DNA of 37,920 nucleotides from Herpetosiphonaceae bacterium (GTDB lineage: Bacteria > Chloroflexota > Chloroflexia > Chloroflexales > Kallotenuaceae). The DNA lies in NCBI GenBank assembly GCA_013821605.1, contig JACDGP010000046.1:1-37920 (forward strand), read 5' to 3'. The notes under the pieces are model-generated. The model was not told where the DNA came from. It worked only from the letters and a program-made list of their open reading frames with translations, and searched no databases. Numbering within the stretch: the stretch's first letter is position 1; the number at the start of each line of letters is the position of its first letter. Positions 33,098 to 37,920 of this stretch are shown here, piece by piece. The position numbers and the translations under genes were made by a program.

Positions 33098-34186
33098 ATG
33101 GCGACGGAGCGTCAATATACTGACGACGAACGTGCGCGCTACGAGGAAGAGGTAGCGCGGCTACGCCGCGAAGAACTGCCGCGCGTGCGGGAGGAAGAGA
33201 TTCGGGCTGCGGCTCAACGGACGGTGGCACGCGAGGTCGAGATCGAGCGCGATGTGTACCGCGACGAGCTCGATAGCGAAGTCGAGCGGACTGCGGTCGA
33301 AACACCGCAGGAAGACCGCATCGAAGCCTTGCGTACCGTACCAAGTCAGCTGTTGATCGGCTTGCTGCTCCTTTTGATCCTAGCACTGATTATCTCGGTC
33401 ACGCGCCCCGGTGGCTTAAGCAGCTTTTTCCACCGCGGTGCGACGACGGATACGAGCCAAGCCGCAGATACAAAAAAGACCTTAGCGCCGATCCTAGGGC
33501 CAAACGGTGCCACCAATGCCGGCAATAGCGTAGCTGGTGCAGGCAGCCAAACTACCGGCCAATCACAAACTGGGCGCGGGCTCGCGGGAGATGCCGAAGC
33601 AGGGGGGATCGACGCCATCAACAGTGTGCATGGCCTGGGGGGTGCGACCGTCGACCCACTCTTCTGGCCCAACTTTTCGAGCAAGGGTGGTGTGCCCGTT
33701 TGCGGTCTGCCACTGGCACCCGCTCAGAAAACGCAGGGGGGTCGCACGATCCAGTGGTTCGAACGTTGCCGGCTTGAAGCGTGGCCGGAGTACGCCAATA
33801 CCGAAAACCAGGTCCAGCGTGGCTTGCTCGGTAGCGAGTTCACCGGCAATCGGCCGTTTCCGACGCAACAGTATTTTGTGAGTCAGCCCGGCTACCACTA
33901 CTTTGCTGAAACAAGCCATGCTGTTGCGGAGCCATTCTTGAGCTTTTGGGAGCAAAATGGCGGCTTAGCAGTCTTCGGCTATCCGATCAGCGAGGTCGTC
34001 ATGGAAGAGCTTGAAGATGGCAACATTCACCATGTGCAATATTTCCAGCGGGCCCGCATGGAAGAGCACCTTGAAAGTCCAGGCCATCAAGTGATGCTGG
34101 GACTAGTGGGACGTGCGTTGTACCTGCACGAGCCCCAGCCTAAGATCGTCCCACCCCTCCAGCCGACGCCACTACCTCTGCCGTAG
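33098..34186 (+). CDS. Membrane-anchored protein with coiled-coil N-terminus and Chloroflexi-type C-terminal repeats
   Basis: 362 aa of unknown function. Residues 8-70 are highly charged and Arg/Glu-rich (probable cytoplasmic coiled coil). One transmembrane helix follows (84-101, LLIGLLLLLILALIIS), then a Gly/Ala/Thr-rich linker. The C-terminal domain contains YHYFAETSHAVAEPFLSFWEQ, FGYPISE, QYFQRARMEEH and a VMLGLVGRALY segment. I associate this phrase set with repeated domains in many Chloroflexia secreted proteins. The domain is presumably outside the membrane. The Pro-rich tail ends the protein. AGGAGC precedes the ATG. Confidence 0.7.
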   Translation: MATERQYTDDERARYEEEVARLRREELPRVREEEIRAAAQRTVAREVEIERDVYRDELDSEVERTAVETPQEDRIEALRTVPSQLLIGLLLLLILALIISVTRPGGLSSFFHRGATTDTSQAADTKKTLAPILGPNGATNAGNSVAGAGSQTTGQSQTGRGLAGDAEAGGIDAINSVHGLGGATVDPLFWPNFSSKGGVPVCGLPLAPAQKTQGGRTIQWFERCRLEAWPEYANTENQVQRGLLGSEFTGNRPFPTQQYFVSQPGYHYFAETSHAVAEPFLSFWEQNGGLAVFGYPISEVVMEELEDGNIHHVQYFQRARMEEHLESPGHQVMLGLVGRALYLHEPQPKIVPPLQPTPLPLP

Positions 34187-34207
34187 CAAGCTGCAGGGGT
34201 AAGCCGA

Positions 34208-34228
34208 GGGCAGCGGCAAGCCCTGCCC
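34208..34228. repeat. GC-rich hairpin after the PolX-HIT trio
   Basis: GGGCAG and CTGCCC pair around a 9-nt loop. An outer imperfect AGGGG/CCCCT pairing extends the stem. The minus strand begins GTAGGGGCAGGG, the style of dispersed intergenic repeats. It lies 21 bp past the last stop and may terminate the operon. The rest of the gap to 34425 shows no gene. Confidence 0.45.
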
Positions 34229-34425
34229 CTACAAGAGCCCCCGGGCGGCAAAGGGCGCGATGGTCACCACTTGACGCCTGGGGTAGACTAAGAGCAGGCT
34301 ACACTCCTCCATGCTTGTTGATCTGCCTTGCCGTCTCGACCTCGTCGCACCCAGCCGTCACGTCCTACCAGAATCAGCAGCATGGTTGTGGCAGAACGTG
34401 TGTTGCATTGCTAGGGAGGCATGTG

Positions 34426-35238
34426 ATGAATGGCAGGATGATCCGGCGAGTGCTCGAAACTCACGCCCTCGTTGTTGGCCTGGCAGGGTTAGGATTTTAC
34501 TTGTTCCCTAAAGCATTGGGTGGCCTTTGGCCGTGGGCCTTGCCACCATTGGCCGCACGCTTTGTCGGCTCACTCCTGCTCACCAATGCAGTCTATGGTG
34601 CATGTAGTGCCGCTATATCCGGCAGTCGCGCCCGGCTTGGGATGGCACATCTGGGAGTGGGGTATGCACTGTTCGCCTTGGTTGGTCTCTTGGGTATCGG
34701 AGCGATCGGCGCGACGGGCCGCTTAATCATTTGGCTATTAATCTTCGGCAGCATTGCATTAATCTTTACTTTACTTCCAATAGGAGCGAAGCAGAGTATG
34801 GAGCAGGATGGCGGGCATGAGCTGTTGGACACTGAACGCCGCTTGATTCACTCTTATTTTATGGTCCACCTCGTGATCGTCGCGCCGGTTGGAGCAGCGA
34901 TGTACCTGTTCCCAGTGTGGGCTCAGCCGCACTGGGCCTGGATGATGACGCCGATCAACGTGCGGCTGATTGGGACGATCTTCGCCTTCTCCGCCGGCTT
35001 GTCATGGTGGTGTATCCGCCAGCAGCGCTGGAGCGCAGTCTACCCTGCACTCGCGGCCTACGCAGTCTTCACCACCACGGCGCTCCTGGCATCCTTTATC
35101 CACTTTAACCTCTTTAACCCGCACCGGCCAACGACATGGGCATTCGTGGCCTTGTACGTGGTCGTCGCAGCCGGTGCCTGGTTTTTGCTTGCCGGGCACC
35201 TGCGGCAAAACCGGGCAGCAATGGGGGTCGTTGCGTGA
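34426..35238 (+). CDS. Polytopic membrane protein of unknown function
   Basis: 270 aa with about eight hydrophobic segments in two similar-looking halves: each begins with a helix ending GFYLFPKALGG or AMYLFPVWAQP, followed by WPWALPPLAARFVG or WAWMMTPINVRLIG. That internal repetition suggests duplication of a four-helix unit. I do not recognise the family. The ATG at 34426 has AGGGAGG 6 nt upstream. A longer frame from 34315 lacks support. Its TGA overlaps the GTG of the flavoprotein gene, so the two are probably translated together and may work on one membrane substrate. Confidence 0.75.
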   Translation: MNGRMIRRVLETHALVVGLAGLGFYLFPKALGGLWPWALPPLAARFVGSLLLTNAVYGACSAAISGSRARLGMAHLGVGYALFALVGLLGIGAIGATGRLIIWLLIFGSIALIFTLLPIGAKQSMEQDGGHELLDTERRLIHSYFMVHLVIVAPVGAAMYLFPVWAQPHWAWMMTPINVRLIGTIFAFSAGLSWWCIRQQRWSAVYPALAAYAVFTTTALLASFIHFNLFNPHRPTTWAFVALYVVVAAGAWFLLAGHLRQNRAAMGVVA

Positions 35239-36449
35239 GTAACGAAACACGGTGTGACCATTATGACGTGATCGTTGTCGGCGCGGGACCGGGCGGCTCG
35301 GCCGCAGCCTATTACCTGCAACAACAGGGGATTAAGGTCCTGCTGATCGACAAAGCACGTTTCCCACGCGATAAAACCTGTGGTGACGCGCTCACGCCGC
35401 GTGCCGTTACTGTCCTCGACGGCATGGGGCTGTTGCCCACCGTGCAGTCCAGGGCATGGCAGATCAACGGCGTGAATATCGTCGCACCGCGTGGTCATCG
35501 GGTCGTCGCTGCTGTACCACATTCCAAATGCTGGTTGCCCTATATGTTGGTTCTACCCCGCTTCGTGCTCGACGACACGCTGCGCAGGCGGGCGATCGAA
35601 GCGGGAGCAGACTTTCAAGGACAGCTGCAGGTAAAGGCGCTGGCCCAAGCTGGGGACGGCGTGGCTGTAACGGGGGAGGCGCAAGGCCAGACCGTTCGCT
35701 TCAATGCGCAAGCGTTGATCCTTGCGACCGGGGCAAACTCGACGTTGCTGCTTCAAGTCGGCTTATTGCAACGCCGACCGGTGATGGCGTTAGCGGCCCG
35801 CGCTTATTATGAAGATGTGTATGACTTGAGCGACCAGATCGACTTACGCTTTGATGGCGTACCGCTACCCGGCTATGGATGGATGTTCCCGGTAGGCCAG
35901 AGTTCAGCAAACCTCGGGCTCGGTCTTTTTCCCACCCGCTGGGCAAGTAGCCTGCGCCGCCAGCTGACGGCAACCGCAGCTTTCGAGGCGTTCATCCAAA
36001 CTCCGGCACTGCAAGCACGGTTGCGGGGCGCGCGACGGATCGGTCCCATCAAAGGCTTTCCGCTACGGGTCGATTTCCCCGGCGCTCCCACGACCAAAGG
36101 GCGGATCATGCTCGTTGGTGAAGCCGCCGGCTTAGTTAATCCACTGACCGGGGAAGGGATCGACTATGCACTCGAGTCTGGCAAGCTCGCGGGTGAGCAC
36201 TTGGCCACACTCTTCAGGACGGGCCAGCTCTCCCCCGCCCGGATCGCCGACTATGACCGCTTGCTACACGCTCGCTTTGCCCGCTTGTTCCACCTCTACC
36301 GCTGGACACGCCGGCTGTTCGTCAACCCGCTCCTGCTCAACCGAATGGTCCAACTCGCGAACGAGCACACGTATCTCAAGCTCAAACTCGTGAATCTGGT
36401 CCTAGGCACCTCCGCAACGGCACCGGCCATCCAACTGGCACTCCGGTAG
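35235..36449 (+). CDS. Geranylgeranyl-reductase-family FAD oxidoreductase
   Basis: 404 aa. Seen: the FAD-binding VIVVGAGPGGSAAAYYLQQQ (about 13-32), KARFPRDKTCGDALTPRA with the conserved Cys-Gly-Asp, PLPGYGWMFPVG, and LVGEAAGLVNPLTGEGIDYAL, the second FAD motif of this family. Members saturate prenyl chains of chlorophyll, quinones or archaeal-type lipids, or act on other isoprenoids. Without neighbouring pigment or quinone genes the substrate is open. It starts with a GTG overlapping the preceding stop as GTGA. It converges on the DUF456 gene, 10 bp away. Confidence 0.88.
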   Translation: MSNETRCDHYDVIVVGAGPGGSAAAYYLQQQGIKVLLIDKARFPRDKTCGDALTPRAVTVLDGMGLLPTVQSRAWQINGVNIVAPRGHRVVAAVPHSKCWLPYMLVLPRFVLDDTLRRRAIEAGADFQGQLQVKALAQAGDGVAVTGEAQGQTVRFNAQALILATGANSTLLLQVGLLQRRPVMALAARAYYEDVYDLSDQIDLRFDGVPLPGYGWMFPVGQSSANLGLGLFPTRWASSLRRQLTATAAFEAFIQTPALQARLRGARRIGPIKGFPLRVDFPGAPTTKGRIMLVGEAAGLVNPLTGEGIDYALESGKLAGEHLATLFRTGQLSPARIADYDRLLHARFARLFHLYRWTRRLFVNPLLLNRMVQLANEHTYLKLKLVNLVLGTSATAPAIQLALR

Positions 36450-36459
36450 TTGCTGCTTG

Positions 36460-36948
36460 CTAGTGAGCCAGTTGCAGAAACAGCACGATCATCGCACCCG
36501 AGGCCACGATCTGCACCACCAGCGACAACAGCCAGGAAACAAGGAAGCCGCGTCCAATACGGAAGATATGGCCAAGCTCACGCCGGCGTGACCATTCGAT
36601 CGCCAACACGCCCAGCAGCGAACCGAGGACTGTTCCAAAAACCGGAATAGGGATCGCAAACGAGCCAATAATCCCGCCCACGAAGGAGCCGAGGACCGCC
36701 CAAGGCGAACCACCGCTCCCTTTCAGGAACAGGGCATTCAACCACCAATCACTGGTACTACCCACCAATGCAACCGCCAACAACACGAGCAGTAGCAGCC
36801 AACCAATGCCTTGCCAATGCGTCTGCCAGCCATAAAACAGAGCACCGAGCCAGACAATCGGCGGACCCGGCGTGAATGGTAAAACGGCACACACGACGCC
36901 GATCACCATGATGGTCACCGCTAGCGAATAGGCGAGGGGGTCAGTCAT
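36460..36948 (-). CDS. DUF456 family small membrane protein
   Basis: 162 aa with four to five hydrophobic helices. PFTPGPPIVWLGALFYGW near residue 25 and the glycine-rich SFVGGIIGSFAIPIPVFGTV in the middle are hallmarks of DUF456. The function of the family is unknown. Its ATG lies inside the 3' end of the metallophosphoesterase gene (8-nt overlap, ATGACTGA), so it is the second gene of that operon. A longer in-frame start at 37092 would overlap the phosphoesterase extensively and is rejected. Confidence 0.82.
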   Translation of the reverse strand: MTDPLAYSLAVTIMVIGVVCAVLPFTPGPPIVWLGALFYGWQTHWQGIGWLLLLVLLAVALVGSTSDWWLNALFLKGSGGSPWAVLGSFVGGIIGSFAIPIPVFGTVLGSLLGVLAIEWSRRRELGHIFRIGRGFLVSWLLSLVVQIVASGAMIVLFLQLAH

Positions 36949-37852
36949 GCGTGGTATCCAAGGGCGCTGGCGCTTCAGAGAGTGGTTGCGGGCGAGTCGG
37001 CGTGACGACGCGCTCTTGGCGTGGTAAATAATAACTGCCACTTGAACGGCGTGGAAAAACATGCTCGGCGACGGGCACGAAGCGCGCGACATCTTCGATA
37101 AACATGCGCTGCGAGATACGAATCACCTCCTTTTCGATCTCGATCACATTAAAGGAATTTTTGCCGCGTTGCCAGAGGCGACCACGTCGTGACGTTGTCG
37201 TACCACTCTGTGCGATGATCGTGCCCTGCCGCAGCTCGGGATCGAACTCCAGCGTATTGCCGACATAGGAGGTATGAATATGACCGCACAGTACCAGTTC
37301 GGCACCGCCACGATCAAGGGCTTTGAGTGTTTCTTCGGCCCCCTTGATCACCTCTTTGCGAAAGCGCAATGGCCCCGGTGATTGGACCACATGGTGGTGC
37401 ATCACGACCACTTTGCAGGTCGAGGCAGGGAAACGTTTCAGCGTTGTTTCGAGATACGCAATCTTTTCGGGATCCAACTTACCGCCCTCAACCGTGAATG
37501 AACGGGCGGTGTTGAGGCCGATCACGACCATGTCATCACACTCAAAGATCGGTTGTAGGTTCGGGGTAATATATTTGCGGTAGCGCCGGTAGGGCCATAG
37601 GTAGCGAGCAAGCTGGTTGTACTGGGGCATGTCATGATTGCCGGGGACGATCAAGCGCGGCTGAGGCAGCCGGTCGATGAAGGCCCGTACTTGTCGCCAT
37701 TGGGCGCGAAACTCGGCACGCTGGACCAGATCACCTGAGATAACCACGAGGTCGGGTTTGATCTCCTGAGCTTCGCGGACAACCAACTCCGCCTTATCGG
37801 GGTTGAAGGGCGGACCCGCATGCAGATCCGAGATGTGCATGATCGTTTGCAC
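36941..37852 (-). CDS. Calcineurin-like metallophosphoesterase (cAMP phosphodiesterase CpdA-like)
   Basis: 303 aa. All five metal motifs are present: DLH (D9, H11), SGDL (D41), GNHD (N72, H73), the VMHHHVV His, and CGHIHTSY. Such enzymes cleave cyclic nucleotides, nucleotides or phosphodiesters. The substrate is not fixed by sequence. A C-terminal extension of about 45 residues with Pro/Arg-rich composition follows the catalytic core. The start is a GTG with GAGGA about 7 nt upstream. It overlaps the previous gene's TAG by one base. An internal ATG at 37840 is the alternative. Confidence 0.9.
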   Translation of the reverse strand: MQTIMHISDLHAGPPFNPDKAELVVREAQEIKPDLVVISGDLVQRAEFRAQWRQVRAFIDRLPQPRLIVPGNHDMPQYNQLARYLWPYRRYRKYITPNLQPIFECDDMVVIGLNTARSFTVEGGKLDPEKIAYLETTLKRFPASTCKVVVMHHHVVQSPGPLRFRKEVIKGAEETLKALDRGGAELVLCGHIHTSYVGNTLEFDPELRQGTIIAQSGTTTSRRGRLWQRGKNSFNVIEIEKEVIRISQRMFIEDVARFVPVAEHVFPRRSSGSYYLPRQERVVTPTRPQPLSEAPAPLDTTHD

Positions 37853-37920
37853 TAGGCGTCCTCACCGGTCGGTTGCTTGACCGGCTGCTCGGTCGGCTGC
37901 CGGCCACGCGCCATCGGGAT
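37852..37920 (-). CDS. C-terminal end of an upstream gene (partial, cut by window edge)
   Basis: The open frame reads from the window edge to a TAG that shares a base with the next gene's GTG (TAGTG). The last residues are hydrophilic, QPTEQPVKQPTGEDA. The tight overlap is what suggests a real gene. Too little is visible to name it. Confidence 0.45.
   Translation of the reverse strand: MPMARGRQPTEQPVKQPTGEDA

Overview
The window reads as a chromosomal segment of a moderately GC-rich bacterium, most likely Chloroflexota (Chloroflexia: Herpetosiphon/Kallotenue/Roseiflexus relatives). This is an inference. It rests on the 33098-34186 protein, whose C-terminal repeats (FLSFWEQNGGLAVFGYP, HHVQYFQRARMEEH) are of a kind I associate with Chloroflexia secreted proteins. 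It also rests on the mix of a PHP-type DNA polymerase X, Uma2 proteins, geranylgeranyl-reductase-like flavoproteins and many two-gene units. No rRNA, tRNA or CRISPR array was seen.

Layout. 1-7.5 kb is core metabolism and repair: moaA (molybdopterin), an Mrp/NBP35 Fe-S carrier ATPase, divergent polA, a two-gene ABC-2 exporter, and an alkyltransferase-like protein with Trp in place of the catalytic Cys. 7.5-13.5 kb carries a secreted S9-type serine peptidase, a secreted NodB polysaccharide deacetylase (the two separated by a perfect 18-bp hairpin), a membrane-anchored MutS-like ATPase and a thioredoxin-reductase-like flavoprotein. 13.6-16.3 kb is an accessory patch with a 2H phosphoesterase, an aminoglycoside-phosphotransferase-like kinase and a P-loop kinase fused to a lipocalin-like C-terminal domain. 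16.4-20.5 kb is a tight three-gene ABC importer of the nucleoside/BMP class (ATPase and two permeases, no binding protein), followed by a convergent isocitrate/isopropylmalate dehydrogenase.

21.6-28.4 kb is the least ordinary part. A gene-free stretch of about 720 bp (21596-22316) holds, in order: a good promoter for the dehydrogenase, a dispersed-type hairpin, a cluster of AGCAATG/CATTGCT palindromes, six TGTTACA repeats with roughly 21-bp spacing, a CGAAC-N4-GTTC (SOS-box-like) promoter, and a hairpin-rich segment. Next to it lie a STAND-like NTPase/TPR gene broken by two compensating homopolymer frameshifts and the C-terminal remnant of a methyltransferase, then an orphan P-loop kinase, a Uma2-family protein, a chloramphenicol-phosphotransferase-like kinase and a secreted TIM-barrel/CAP protein. 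This is what a decayed mobile or defence island could look like, but no transposase, integrase or second element end is visible.

28.7-37.9 kb returns to ordinary organisation. It has a NarL-type two-component pair, a plus-strand unit of DNA polymerase X, HIT hydrolase and a membrane-anchored Chloroflexi-type protein, a polytopic membrane protein overlapping a geranylgeranyl-reductase-like flavoprotein, and a minus-strand unit of a metallophosphoesterase and a DUF456 membrane protein whose upstream partner runs off the window.

The best candidates for something undescribed are the TGTTACA repeat array with its neighbouring elements, the kinase-lipocalin fusion, and DNA polymerase X with His at the third catalytic aspartate position. 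All are inferred from sequence reading alone.
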